Part shown: piece by piece, positions 34,176 to 42,975 of the stretch
How positions within the stretch are numbered: the first letter of the stretch is position 1
Layout: each line of letters opens with the position of its first letter
Assembly: GCA_017394205.1 (NCBI GenBank)
Contig: JAFOPS010000115.1
Coordinates: forward strand, 16,496 to 80,495
Length of the DNA stretch: 64,000 nt
From: Clostridia bacterium
GTDB taxonomy: Bacteria; Bacillota; Clostridia; Oscillospirales; Butyricicoccaceae
Direction: 5' to 3'
Program-made: the position numbers and the translations under genes
Notes under the pieces: generated by a model
What the model was told of the DNA's origin: nothing
What the model saw: the letters and a program-made list of their open reading frames with translations, nothing else
Databases searched by the model: none

Positions 34176-35105
34176 TTACTTTCTCACCGGGCCGAAGCTG
34201 CACTCGTCCGCGTCCATGCGGAAGGCGCGGCCCATGGGCAGCGACAGCGTGGGGGTGCAGTGTCCGCAGCGGACGCCCATGATGGTGGGCTTCCCGGCGG
34301 GGGCGATCAGCTCCTCAAACACCTGCAGAAGCTGCAGCCCGGTCTTGGGCTCGTCCTTTTCCTCGCAGTCGGTAAAGGCGCCCAGCAAAATGCCGGCGGC
34401 GTCGTCCAGCTTGCCCGCGTTGCGCAGGTTGGTCAGCATGCCGTCCACCTTGTAGGGGGGCTCGTTGACCTCCTCGATGAACAGGATCTTTCCCCGGGTG
34501 TCGATCTCGTAGGGTGTGCCCAGCGAAGCGGCGATCAGCGAAAGATTGCCGCCCACCAGCCGCCCCTTGGCCTTGCCGGCCACCAGCGTGTTGCGGGGAT
34601 AATCCACCGGGTTTTCATAATCGATGGTCTGTCCGAAGAGCATGGCCTTGACAAAATCCATGCTGAACCCGTCCAGCGGATCGTTGTCGGGCGTGCCCCA
34701 GGCGCCCACCATGGGCATATGATAGGCCTCCATGCCGCAGATCTTGTTCAACGCGCACAGCATGGCGGTGACGTCGCTGTAGCCGCCGAAAAATTTGGGG
34801 TGCTTTTTGATGGTTTTCCAGTCCAGCAGAGGCAGGACGCGATGGAAGCCGTAGCCGCCCCGGGTGGTAACGATGCCCTTGATGCTGTCGTCGGCAAAGG
34901 CGGCGTTCAGGTCGGCGGCGCGGACGGCGTCGTTTCCGGAAAGATAGCCGTGCTTCGCCGTGGCGCTGGGATAGAGCACCGGCTCAAGATCCATCGCGCG
35001 GACGTTGGCCGCCAGCACCTCCGGGGTCAGGCTGGTGGGGCTGGAGCCGCAAAGGACGGCCAGCCGGTCGCCGGGCTTCAGCGGTTTGGGTCGGATCATA
35101 TTCAT
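34176..35105 (-). CDS. S66 family LD-carboxypeptidase (LdcA-like)
   Basis: 309 residues. TTRGGYGFHRVLPLLDW and FFGGYSDVTAML hold the nucleophile, LFIEEVNEPPYKVDGML the Glu and GVRCGHCTPTLSLPMG the His. LD-carboxypeptidases remove the terminal D-Ala of tetrapeptide stems during wall recycling. It is a second, diverged S66 member next to the MccF-like one, but a terminator separates them. AAGGAGGAT precedes the ATG. Confidence 0.9.
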   Translation of the reverse strand: MNMIRPKPLKPGDRLAVLCGSSPTSLTPEVLAANVRAMDLEPVLYPSATAKHGYLSGNDAVRAADLNAAFADDSIKGIVTTRGGYGFHRVLPLLDWKTIKKHPKFFGGYSDVTAMLCALNKICGMEAYHMPMVGAWGTPDNDPLDGFSMDFVKAMLFGQTIDYENPVDYPRNTLVAGKAKGRLVGGNLSLIAASLGTPYEIDTRGKILFIEEVNEPPYKVDGMLTNLRNAGKLDDAAGILLGAFTDCEEKDEPKTGLQLLQVFEELIAPAGKPTIMGVRCGHCTPTLSLPMGRAFRMDADECSFGPVRK

Positions 35106-35161
35106 CCTCCTTATCGAAATTGGGGAGCCCGAACCGGGCCCCCCAAGCGGGTAATATGGAT

Positions 35162-36298
35162 TTATTTGTTGGCGATGGCCTTCTTGAACTCCTCGATCAG
35201 CAGCGGAGTCACCTTGAACAGGTCGCCCACGATGCCGTAATCGGCGATCTCGAAGATGGGGGCGTTCTCATTCTTGTTGACGGCGATGATGCACTCGGAG
35301 TCGGACATGCCGGCCTTGTGCTGGATGGCGCCGGAAATGCCCAGAGCGATGTAAATACGGGGACGGACGGTCTTGCCGGTCTGGCCGACCTGATGATCGG
35401 CGGTGATCCAGCCGGCATCCACGCAGGCGCGGGAGGAGCCCACGACGCCGTGCAGAACGTCAGCCAGCTCTTCGGCCAGCTTGATGCCGCCTTCGATGTC
35501 CTTGGAAATGCCGCGGCCCACGGAAACGATGACCTCGGCGCCGGTCAGGTCGACCAGCTTGCGGGCTTCCTTAACGGTCTCCAGCACCTGGGTGCGGATG
35601 TCGGAAGCGGCCAGCTTGACCTCGGGCTTGGAGATGACGACGTTGTCAGCGCGCTTCTGATCGAAGGGAGCCTTCTTCATAACGCCGGGACGGACGGTGG
35701 CCATGCAGGGACGGAAGCGGGGGCAGATGATGGAGGCCATCAGATGGCCGCCGAAAGCGGGACGGGTCATCTTCAGGTCGCGGGACACGTCGTGGGGCTT
35801 GCCCAGAACGATGGCGCTGCCCATGCCGGCGATCTTCTCCTCGGGCAGGGTGGAAGCTTCCCGCAGGAAGTCCTTATAAATGCCCATTTCCACATCCAGG
35901 TGGGTGCAGTCGGCGCACAGACCGGTGTGCAGGCGGGCCGCGCAGCGGGGAGCCAGGTCACGGCCGATGTTGGTGGCGCCCACCAGCAGAGCCTCGGGCT
36001 TGCGCTCAACCACCATGTCGCAGATGACCTTGGCGTAAGCGTCGGTGGTGTAATCCTTCAGCAGGGGATGATCGCAGACGATGATCTCGTCGGCGCCATA
36101 GCCGGCCAGTTCGCGGGCCAGGCCCTCGACCTTGTCGCCCAGCAGCAGGCCGCACAGACGGACGCCCAGCTCGTCGGCCAGCTTGCGGCCTTCAGAGATC
36201 AGCTCGAAGTCGGTGGGCATCAAAACGCCCTGGCGCTGCTCGCAGAAGACCCACACGTCTTTGAAGTCTTCCAAAACGGTATTCTTAAACTCAGACAT
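35162..36298 (-). CDS. etfA: Electron transfer flavoprotein, alpha subunit
   Basis: 378 residues. The C-terminal FAD domain shows VGRGISKDIEGGIKLAEELA, GSSRACVDAGWITADHQVGQ and ALGISGAIQHKAGM. With EtfB and butyryl-CoA dehydrogenase it forms the clostridial electron-bifurcating complex, which couples crotonyl-CoA reduction to ferredoxin reduction (known for the family). It is the last gene of the crt-hbd-bcd-etfB-etfA run, 19 nt after etfB, followed by a weak GC hairpin. Confidence 0.95.
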   Translation of the reverse strand: MSEFKNTVLEDFKDVWVFCEQRQGVLMPTDFELISEGRKLADELGVRLCGLLLGDKVEGLARELAGYGADEIIVCDHPLLKDYTTDAYAKVICDMVVERKPEALLVGATNIGRDLAPRCAARLHTGLCADCTHLDVEMGIYKDFLREASTLPEEKIAGMGSAIVLGKPHDVSRDLKMTRPAFGGHLMASIICPRFRPCMATVRPGVMKKAPFDQKRADNVVISKPEVKLAASDIRTQVLETVKEARKLVDLTGAEVIVSVGRGISKDIEGGIKLAEELADVLHGVVGSSRACVDAGWITADHQVGQTGKTVRPRIYIALGISGAIQHKAGMSDSECIIAVNKNENAPIFEIADYGIVGDLFKVTPLLIEEFKKAIANK

Positions 36299-36317
36299 TC
36301 CTATAATCTCCTTTCAA

Positions 36318-37118
36318 TCAGATGATGTGCTTGCCGGCGAGGATGCCCGCCAGCTTTTCGCACGTGGCTCTGTCAGCGCCTTCCAGCATCATGCCGGCGC
36401 CCTTCTGGGGAGGCGTAAAGGAGGTCAGGATGTTGGTGGGAGAGCCGGCCAGACCAATGGTGTCGGCCTCGATCAGGGGATCGTCCTTCAGACGAGGATA
36501 ATCGAAAACCTCCATGGGCTTGCTGTAAGCGTCCACGATGCCGCCGACGCTCATGTAACGGGGCTCGTTGAGCTCCTTGATGCAGGTGAGCAGGCAGGGG
36601 GTCTGGACCTTAACGGTCATATAGCCGTCTTCCAGCATGCGCTTGACGATGATCTCGTTGCCTTTCTTCTTGATGTCGGCAACATAGGAGACCTGGGGAA
36701 TGTTCAGCTTCTCGGCGATCTGGGGGCCCACCTGGGCGGTGTCGCCGTCGATGGCCTGGCGGCCGCAGAAGACGATATCGTCCTTCTCAAGGCCGATGGC
36801 ATTGATGCCGGCGGCGATGATCTGGGAGGTAGCAAAGGTATCGGAACCGCCGAACTCACGGCCGGAGATCAGCACGGCGTCGTCGCAGCCCATGGCGATC
36901 AGCTCGCGGAGCATGCCCTCTGCGGGGGGCGGGCCCATGGTGACGGCGGTGACACGGCAGCCGGTCTCGTCCTTCAGCTTCAGAGCGGCTTCGATGGCGT
37001 TTTTATCGTCGGGGTTGGTGATGGTCTGCATGGATGCACGATTCAGGGTGCCGTCGGGATTGACAGCGACCTTACCGGAGGTATCCGGGACCTGCTTGAC
37101 ACAAACAATGATTTTCAT
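36318..37118 (-). CDS. etfB: Electron transfer flavoprotein, beta subunit
   Basis: 266 residues. The N-terminal IIVCVKQVPDTSGKVAVNPDGTLNR region and the VFCGRQAIDGDTAQVGPQIA loop are typical; the latter surrounds the bifurcating flavin in known complexes. It lies 17 nt after bcd and 19 nt before etfA, with AGGAGGTAAG before the ATG. It delivers NADH electrons to both ferredoxin and the dehydrogenase. Confidence 0.96.
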   Translation of the reverse strand: MKIIVCVKQVPDTSGKVAVNPDGTLNRASMQTITNPDDKNAIEAALKLKDETGCRVTAVTMGPPPAEGMLRELIAMGCDDAVLISGREFGGSDTFATSQIIAAGINAIGLEKDDIVFCGRQAIDGDTAQVGPQIAEKLNIPQVSYVADIKKKGNEIIVKRMLEDGYMTVKVQTPCLLTCIKELNEPRYMSVGGIVDAYSKPMEVFDYPRLKDDPLIEADTIGLAGSPTNILTSFTPPQKGAGMMLEGADRATCEKLAGILAGKHII

Positions 37119-37135
37119 AGCTTCTTACCTCCTGC

Positions 37136-38308
37136 TTATTTCACGCCGAGATTGCTGGCAATGACCATTCTCTGGACTTCAGAGGTGCCCTCGTAGATCT
37201 CGGTGATCTTCGCGTCGCGCATCATGCGCTCCACGGGATACTCACGGGTGTAGCCGTAGCCGCCAAAGAGCTGAACGGCGCGGCGGGTGACGTCGGAAGC
37301 GGCCTCGGCGGCAAAGAGCTTGGCCATGGCGGCGTCCATGCTGTAAGAGACCTTGCTGTTCTTGGCATGCTCGGCCTTCTTCATGGCGGCGGCATAGACC
37401 AGGTACTGAGCGGCCTGCATCCGGGTGTGCATATCAGCGATCTGGAACTGGGTGTTCTGGAACTGGCTGATGCGCTTGCCGAACTGGACGCGCTCCTTGG
37501 TGTACTTGATGGCCTCTTCCACGGCGCCTTCGCCCAGACCCAGAGCCTGAGCAGCGATGCCGATACGGCCGCCGTCCAGGGTCTTCATGGCGATCTTGAA
37601 GCCGTCGCCGATCTTGCCCAGCAGGTTCTCCTTGGGAACGATGCAGTCTTCGAAGATCAGATCGCAGGTAGAGGAGCCGCGGATACCCATCTTCTTCTCG
37701 TGCTTGCCCTGAGAGAAGCCGGGGAAGCTCTTCTCCACGATAAAGGCGGAGATCTCCTTGACCTTGCGGCCGCGCTTGTCGGTGGTCATGCCGGTGACGG
37801 CGATGATCACGAAGACGTCGGCCACGTTGCCGTTGGTGATGAAGCACTTGGAGCCGTTCAGCACGTAATGGTCGCCTTCCAGCACAGCGGTGGTCTGCTG
37901 GCCCTGGGCGTCGGTGCCGGCGCCGGGCTCGGTCAGACCGAACGCGCCGATCCATTCGCCGGAGCACAGCTTGGGCAGATACTTCATCTTCTGCTCCTCG
38001 GTGCCGTTCTCAAAGATGGGGGCGGCGCACAGAGAAGTGTGGGCGGAGACGATGACCGCGGTGGTGCCGCAGACCTTCGCCAGCTCTTCCACGCACATGG
38101 CATAGGCCAGCGTGTCGGCGCCGGCGCCGCCGTACTGCTTGGGGAAGTAGATGCCCATCATGCCCAGCTTGGCCATCTTTTTCACGGTCTCCATGGGGAA
38201 GCGCTCTTCCTCATCGATCTCCTGGGCCAAAGGCTTGACTTCGGTCTCCGCAAACTCACGGTACATTTTGCGGAGCATTTCATGCTCTTTGCTCAAAACA
38301 AAATCCAT
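37136..38308 (-). CDS. bcd: Acyl-CoA dehydrogenase (butyryl-CoA dehydrogenase)
   Basis: 390 residues, a full-length ACAD. The FAD/substrate segment GAFGLTEPGAGTDAQGQQTT and the C-terminal ITEIYEGTSEVQRMVIASNL contain the expected catalytic Glu. It reduces crotonyl-CoA to butyryl-CoA. The order after hbd and before etfB supports the butyrate role over other acyl-CoAs. AAGGAGGG is 5-6 nt before the ATG. Confidence 0.95.
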   Translation of the reverse strand: MDFVLSKEHEMLRKMYREFAETEVKPLAQEIDEEERFPMETVKKMAKLGMMGIYFPKQYGGAGADTLAYAMCVEELAKVCGTTAVIVSAHTSLCAAPIFENGTEEQKMKYLPKLCSGEWIGAFGLTEPGAGTDAQGQQTTAVLEGDHYVLNGSKCFITNGNVADVFVIIAVTGMTTDKRGRKVKEISAFIVEKSFPGFSQGKHEKKMGIRGSSTCDLIFEDCIVPKENLLGKIGDGFKIAMKTLDGGRIGIAAQALGLGEGAVEEAIKYTKERVQFGKRISQFQNTQFQIADMHTRMQAAQYLVYAAAMKKAEHAKNSKVSYSMDAAMAKLFAAEAASDVTRRAVQLFGGYGYTREYPVERMMRDAKITEIYEGTSEVQRMVIASNLGVK

Positions 38309-38348
38309 AATTACCCTCCTTGCGCTTGCGCGCAATATTTAATTTGCT

Positions 38349-39185
38349 TTATTTCGTGTAGTCGTAGAAGCCCTTGCCGGTCTTCCGGCCCAGCAGGCCG
38401 CCGCGCACCATCTTGCGGAGCAGCAGCGCGGGACGGTACTTGTCGTCGCCGGTCTCGCGGTGCAGGGTCTCCATGATGGCCAGGCAGACGTCCAGACCGA
38501 TGAAATCGCCCAGCGCCAGCGGGCCCATGGGATGGTTGGCGCCCAGCTGCATGGCCTTGTCGATGTCCTCGACGGAGGCGACGCCGGTCTCCACCAGGCC
38601 GATGGCCTCGTTGATCATGGGGATCAGGATCTTATTGACCACGAAGCCGGGGGCTTCGGCAACCTCCACGGGATCCTTGCCGATCTCCTTGGAAAGGTTG
38701 TAGATGAAATCAAAGGTCTCTTGGGTGGTGTTGGCGCCGCGGATGACCTCAACCAGCTTCATGCTGGGGACGGGATTGAAGAAATGCATGCCGATGACGG
38801 GATGCTTCAGACCGTTGCCCATCTCAGTGACAGACAGGGACGAAGTGTTGGACGCAAAGACGGTCTCGGGCTTGCACATAGCGTCCAGCTCGCACAGCAG
38901 CTCGCGCTTGGTGGCCATGTCTTCCTTGACGCACTCGATGACCAGGTCGGCGTCGGCGGCGGCGGACTTTTCCTCCACCAGCACGCGGCTCAGCAGATCT
39001 TCCTTGGCCTCGGCGGTCATCTTGCCCTTCTGAACCCGCTTCTCCAGCGAGGCCGCCAGCTTATCCTTGTGCTTCTGGGCGGAAGCGACGCTGCTGGCAT
39101 ACATCAGCGCGGTGTGGCCGTTGGCGGCGAAAACCTGCGCGATGCCGCTGCCCATGGTTCCTGCTCCGAAAATTGCTACCTTCAT
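38349..39185 (-). CDS. hbd: 3-hydroxybutyryl-CoA dehydrogenase
   Basis: 278 residues. The N-terminal Rossmann motif [18 protein letters not shown], the catalytic segment [21 protein letters not shown] (His) and [19 protein letters not shown] are diagnostic. It reduces acetoacetyl-CoA to 3-hydroxybutyryl-CoA with NAD(P)H. The ATG was chosen for the adjacent GAGGAGGATCC; 16 further codons upstream have no site. Confidence 0.96.
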   Translation of the reverse strand: MKVAIFGAGTMGSGIAQVFAANGHTALMYASSVASAQKHKDKLAASLEKRVQKGKMTAEAKEDLLSRVLVEEKSAAADADLVIECVKEDMATKRELLCELDAMCKPETVFASNTSSLSVTEMGNGLKHPVIGMHFFNPVPSMKLVEVIRGANTTQETFDFIYNLSKEIGKDPVEVAEAPGFVVNKILIPMINEAIGLVETGVASVEDIDKAMQLGANHPMGPLALGDFIGLDVCLAIMETLHRETGDDKYRPALLLRKMVRGGLLGRKTGKGFYDYTK

Positions 39186-39233
39186 GTTAGGATCCTCCTC
39201 GTTTATTTTTTTAGCGATTATCTTGTTTTGCAT

Positions 39234-40010
39234 TCAACGATTGATGAACGGATCCGCCTTGCGCTTTTCCAAAAACGCGCCCATGGCGTTTTTCTGGTCC
39301 GCGGTCTCAAAGCAGGAGCCGAACAGCTCTTCCTCGATCTCCACAGCCCGATCCATATCCACCTGCAGGCCCTCGTTCACCGCCTTTTTGACGGCGCGGA
39401 CGGCGATGGGGGCGTTGGCCGCGATGCGGCTCGCCATCTTCATGGCCTCATCCATCAGAGTCTCCACGGGATAAACGCCCTGCACCAGGCCGATCGCCAG
39501 CGCCTCGGGCGCCTTGACCTTGCGGGCGGTATAGAGCAACTCCTTGGCGCGGCCCATGCCGATCAGGCGGGCCATGCGCTGGGTGCCGCCGAAGCCCGGC
39601 GTGATGCCCAGGCCCACCTCGGGCTGTCCGAAGACCGCCGTCTCAGAGGCCAGCCGGATATCGCAGCTCATGGCCAGCTCGCAGCCGCCGCCCAGGGCAA
39701 AGCCGCACACCGCGGCGATGGTGGGGACGGGCAGCGTTTCAAGCTTGCGGAACACATCGTTGCCCAGCTTGCCGAAGGCCCGGCCCTCGGCCTTGCTCAG
39801 GCCGCTCATCTGACCGATATCGGCGCCGGCCACAAAGGCCTTCTCGCCCTCGCCGCGAACGATCAGGCAGCGCACCACATCCGGATCCACCAGATCCAGC
39901 GCTTCGCTCAATTCACGAATGACCTGATCATTCAGCGCATTGAGCGCAGCGGGGCGCGACACGGTAAGGATCCCAACGTTTCCTTCAACGGAATATTTCA
40001 CGAATTCCAT
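39234..40010 (-). CDS. crt: Enoyl-CoA hydratase / crotonase
   Basis: 258 residues. The oxyanion-hole region is EKAFVAGADIGQM and the catalytic-Glu segment is FGQPEVGLGITPGFGGTQRM. It interconverts 3-hydroxybutyryl-CoA and crotonyl-CoA. It is first in the crt-hbd-bcd-etfBA unit, with its own consensus promoter and AGGAGG 7 nt before the ATG. A perfect hairpin sits between promoter and ribosome site. Confidence 0.95.
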   Translation of the reverse strand: MEFVKYSVEGNVGILTVSRPAALNALNDQVIRELSEALDLVDPDVVRCLIVRGEGEKAFVAGADIGQMSGLSKAEGRAFGKLGNDVFRKLETLPVPTIAAVCGFALGGGCELAMSCDIRLASETAVFGQPEVGLGITPGFGGTQRMARLIGMGRAKELLYTARKVKAPEALAIGLVQGVYPVETLMDEAMKMASRIAANAPIAVRAVKKAVNEGLQVDMDRAVEIEEELFGSCFETADQKNAMGAFLEKRKADPFINR

Positions 40011-40039
40011 ATAAAGACCTCCTGTCCTGCGCGACTGAC

Positions 40040-40063
40040 CGGGCGTGAGATCCCTCACGCCCG
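40040..40063. repeat. Perfect leader hairpin upstream of crt
   Basis: CGGGCGTGAG and CTCACGCCCG pair around a 4-nt loop. No T-run follows on the minus strand, and it lies in the transcribed leader between the promoter and the crt ribosome site. It may be an RNA stabiliser or processing site. Confidence 0.65.
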
Positions 40064-40078
40064 ATCACGCACAGTTTC

Positions 40079-40107
40079 ATTATAATGGTCCCTGTTAAGT
40101 TTGTCAA
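40079..40107 (-). promoter_or_regulatory. Fully consensus promoter of the crt-hbd-bcd-etfBA operon
   Basis: On the minus strand TTGACA and TATAAT are both exact, with 17-bp spacing. It is the best-matching promoter found in the window and lies between thl and crt. Confidence 0.88.
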
Positions 40108-40150
40108 AGATGAAACGATGTTTTTAAGCCGTTTTTCCGGAAATTCTCAA

Positions 40151-40169
40151 AAGAATTTTGAAAATTCTT
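40151..40169. repeat. AT-rich 19-bp palindrome upstream of the crt promoter
   Basis: AAGAATTTT and AAAATTCTT flank a single G, about 45 bp upstream of the -35. It could be an operator or the 3' end of the thl transcript; no T-run is attached. Confidence 0.5.
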
Positions 40170-40202
40170 CCGAAAAGCCGGTTTTCAACGGGTTTTCAGG
40201 TC

Positions 40203-41387
40203 TCAGACGCGCTCCACGACCAGCGCTTCGCCCATACCGCCGCCGATGCACAGAGCGGCGACGCCGTACTTGCTGCCGCGCTTCTGCATCTCGTAGCAGA
40301 GGGTGACCAGGATGCGGGCGCCGGAAGCGCCGATGGGATGGCCCAGCGCGATGGCGCCGCCGTTGACGTTGACGTTCTCGGGGGTCAGACCCAGCTCCTT
40401 GTTGACGGCGGCGGCCTGAGCGGCAAAGGCCTCGTTCAGCTCGAACAGGTCGATGTCCTTGAGCTCAAGGCCGGCCTTCTTCAGCGCCTGGCGGACAGAG
40501 GGGATGGGGCCGGTGCCCATATAGGCGGGATCAACGCCCACAGAGCCGGTGGCAACGATCTTGGCCATGGGCTTGAGGCCGTGGGCCTTGACGAACTCGC
40601 CGGAGGCGACCACGATGGCGGCAGCGCCGTCGTTGATGCCGGAGGCGTTGCCGGCGGTGACCGTGCCGCCGTCGCGCTTGAAGGCGGGCTTCAGCTTGGC
40701 CAGCGTCTCAACGGTGGTGCCGGCGCGGGGATGCTCGTCCTTATTGAAAACGATGGGATCGCCCTTGCGCTGGGGGATGACCACGTCCACGATCTCGTCG
40801 TCGAACCGGCCGCTGTCGCGGGCGGCAACGGCGCGCTGCTGGCTGCGGGCAGCCAGCTCGTCCTGCATTTCACGGGTGATGCCGTACTTCTCCGCCACGT
40901 TCTCGGCGGTGATGCCCATGTGATAGTTGTTGAAGGCGTCCCACAGACCGTCGTTGACCATCACGTCGGTCATGGTGGTGTTGTTCATGCGGGCGCCCCA
41001 GCGGGCGGAATTGATGGCGTAGGGAGCCATGCTCATGCTCTCCATGCCGCCGGCCACGACGCACTCGGCCTCGCCGGCCAGGATGGTGCGGTAAGCCAGA
41101 GAAACGGAATGCAGGCCGGAGCCGCAGACCTTATTCAGCGTGGTGCAGGGGGTCTCGATGGGGAGGCCGGCCTTCAGAGAGGCCTGGCGGGCGGGATTCT
41201 GGCCAAGACCAGCCTGCAGAACGTTGCCGAAGAAGACCTCGTTCACGTCGGCGGCGTCCACGTTGCCGCGCTTCAGCGCTTCCTTGATGACGATGGAGCC
41301 AAGCTCCACGGCGGGGGTGCTCTTCAGCGCGCCGCCAAAGCTGCCGACGGCAGTACGGGCCATGCTGACCAGATAAACTTCTTTCAT
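40203..41387 (-). CDS. thl: Acetyl-CoA acetyltransferase (thiolase)
   Basis: 394 residues. The nucleophilic Cys is in [18 protein letters not shown] (about residue 88), the His in [17 protein letters not shown] and the second Cys in [16 protein letters not shown]. It condenses two acetyl-CoA to acetoacetyl-CoA, the first step of butyrate synthesis. GAAGGAG precedes the ATG. It has its own promoter, and a second promoter separates it from crt, so its level can be set independently. Confidence 0.96.
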   Translation of the reverse strand: MKEVYLVSMARTAVGSFGGALKSTPAVELGSIVIKEALKRGNVDAADVNEVFFGNVLQAGLGQNPARQASLKAGLPIETPCTTLNKVCGSGLHSVSLAYRTILAGEAECVVAGGMESMSMAPYAINSARWGARMNNTTMTDVMVNDGLWDAFNNYHMGITAENVAEKYGITREMQDELAARSQQRAVAARDSGRFDDEIVDVVIPQRKGDPIVFNKDEHPRAGTTVETLAKLKPAFKRDGGTVTAGNASGINDGAAAIVVASGEFVKAHGLKPMAKIVATGSVGVDPAYMGTGPIPSVRQALKKAGLELKDIDLFELNEAFAAQAAAVNKELGLTPENVNVNGGAIALGHPIGASGARILVTLCYEMQKRGSKYGVAALCIGGGMGEALVVERV

Positions 41388-41461
41388 GGGAATACACTCC
41401 TTCTATAAAAATATTATTTGTGCCATTGTCGGTCGTGGGTCTGCCCACTGAACCAATTTTT

Positions 41462-41490
41462 ATTATACCGAAAAACCCTTTTTGTGGCAA
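41462..41490 (-). promoter_or_regulatory. Predicted promoter of thl
   Basis: TTGCCA and a perfect TATAAT at 17-bp spacing on the minus strand, with a leader of about 70 nt. Confidence 0.8.
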
Positions 41491-41607
41491 CACGCAAATT
41501 GCCATATTTTGTACTTTTTTTCTACAAAAACCCGTGATTTTCACGGTTTTTGTTAATTTCATGTCAAATTCGTCCCGATCTTTTCACAACCCCGTTTCCT
41601 CACGGGC

Positions 41608-41644
41608 AAAAAACGGCCTGCCCCGGAATCCGGGTACAGGCCGT
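41608..41644 (-). terminator. Terminator after rlmH
   Basis: ACGGCCTG and CAGGCCGT enclose an inner CCCGGA/TCCGGG stem, followed by six T on the minus strand. Confidence 0.9.
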
Positions 41645-41651
41645 TAGCGTG

Positions 41652-42110
41652 TCATTTGTGATATTTCCCGCCCGAAAGGATGGACAGGACCCGATAGATC
41701 TGCTCCAGCACCATCACCCGCGCCAGATGGTGCGGGAAGGTCATGGGCGACATGGACAGCCGCAGCCCCGCCTCCCGCTTGACGCCTTCGTCCAGCCCGC
41801 GGGACGAGCCGATGAGGATGCAGATCCTGGACACACCTCCGGTCTGGAGCTGTCCCAGCTTTTCGGCCAGCGCCTCGCTGGACATCTCCTTTCCCTCGAT
41901 GCACATGGCGATGACGAAGCTCCCCGGCAGCAGGGCGGCGCGGATCTTGTCCGCCTCCTTTTCCAGTGCGCCGGGGCGGTCGGGCTCCTCGTCAAGCTGA
42001 AGGATCTCCAGCCGGCAAAAGGCGCTCAGCCGCTTTTCATACTCCCTGCAGGCCTCCTGATAAAACCGTTCCTTCAGCTTTCCCACGCAGATCAGACGGA
42101 TCTGAAGCAC
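41652..42110 (-). CDS. rlmH: 23S rRNA (pseudouridine1915-N3)-methyltransferase RlmH
   Basis: 152 residues, about the usual 155-160. SPOUT-fold motifs: IAMCIEGKEMSSEALAEKLG, ICILIGSSRGLDEGVK, and the C-terminal MSPMTFPHHLARVMVLEQIY with the end SGGKYHK. It methylates pseudouridine 1915 in 23S helix 69. It is the last gene of the Wal locus run, as also in Bacillus, where its homologue lies near yycJ. A strong terminator follows. Confidence 0.97.
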   Translation of the reverse strand: MLQIRLICVGKLKERFYQEACREYEKRLSAFCRLEILQLDEEPDRPGALEKEADKIRAALLPGSFVIAMCIEGKEMSSEALAEKLGQLQTGGVSRICILIGSSRGLDEGVKREAGLRLSMSPMTFPHHLARVMVLEQIYRVLSILSGGKYHK

Positions 42111-42131
42111 GGGCTCTCCTCCTTCCGGATA

Positions 42132-42905
42132 TCAGAAATATACGGGATCGCACATCCCGTCCCGCGGCGCCAGGCGGACCTCCGCCCGCACCTCCGCCTT
42201 CTCCAGCGCGGCGGAGACCGCATCCAGCGCCAGCTCGGGGCGATTGTTTTCGGCGCTGAGGTGGGCCAGGATCAGGGTCTCGGTCCCCTCCCGGCAGAGT
42301 CCCGCCGCCACCCGGGCGGCAAAGGCGTTGGACAGATGGCCCCGGTCCGAAAGGATCCGCAGCTTGAGCGGATAGGGATAGGGGCCGTGCTTCAGCATTT
42401 CCTCGTCGTGATTGAACTCCAGCACCACGGTCCGGCTGCCCCGGATGGCCTCGAAGATCTCGGCCGTCACGGTGCCGGTGTCGGTGCAGAACGCCACCCG
42501 CTCCCGCTCCTCGCCCACGGCATAGCCGCAGCTTCCCGGCGCGTCGTGCAGCGTGGCAAAGGTTCGGACGGGGCAGTCCCCCAGAAGCAGCGTTTCGCCC
42601 GGCTCAAAGAGGATCCGCGGCGGATCGGGCGGGAGCTTGGCGGCGACGGCCGCATAAGTATCATAAGAGCAGACCAGCACGGCGCGGCTGTGCTTCAGCA
42701 GAACGGGCAGCGCCGAAACGTGGTCGCTGTGGCTGTGCGTGATCAGCACGTGGGTCAGATCGCCCACGCCCATCCCCAGCCGGCGGAGCTGGGACGAAAG
42801 ATACCGGACGTTTTTCCCTGCGTCGATCAGGATCCTCTGCCGGCCGCAGCAGTAAAAGGCGCTGTTGCCCGAGCTGCCGCTGGCCAGCGTACAAAAATAT
42901 GTCAT
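42132..42905 (-). CDS. yycJ: MBL-fold metallo-hydrolase YycJ/WalJ
   Basis: 257 residues. The metal motif is THSHSDHVSALPVLL, with further ligands in FCTDTGTV and ILAHLSAENNRP. YycJ proteins carry the metallo-beta-lactamase fold and are linked in Firmicutes to coordinating wall metabolism with replication. The ATG was chosen for GGAGAGAGGC directly upstream; the frame is open 73 codons further only as a shadow of murA. It lies between murA and rlmH. Confidence 0.94.
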   Translation of the reverse strand: MTYFCTLASGSSGNSAFYCCGRQRILIDAGKNVRYLSSQLRRLGMGVGDLTHVLITHSHSDHVSALPVLLKHSRAVLVCSYDTYAAVAAKLPPDPPRILFEPGETLLLGDCPVRTFATLHDAPGSCGYAVGEERERVAFCTDTGTVTAEIFEAIRGSRTVVLEFNHDEEMLKHGPYPYPLKLRILSDRGHLSNAFAARVAAGLCREGTETLILAHLSAENNRPELALDAVSAALEKAEVRAEVRLAPRDGMCDPVYF

Positions 42906-42975
42906 GCCTCTCTCCGAAAAAGCAAAGCACACTCCGGCGCGCTCTGCGCTCCGCAATGTGCTTGCCGAATCTTCT

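Noticed and set aside
41540..41570. A possible Rex box (TTGTTAA half-site) upstream of thl, and a TTAACAG half-site in the crt promoter spacer
   Set aside because: Rex controls these genes in other Clostridia, but neither site has a matching second half at the right distance, so I do not list them as operators.
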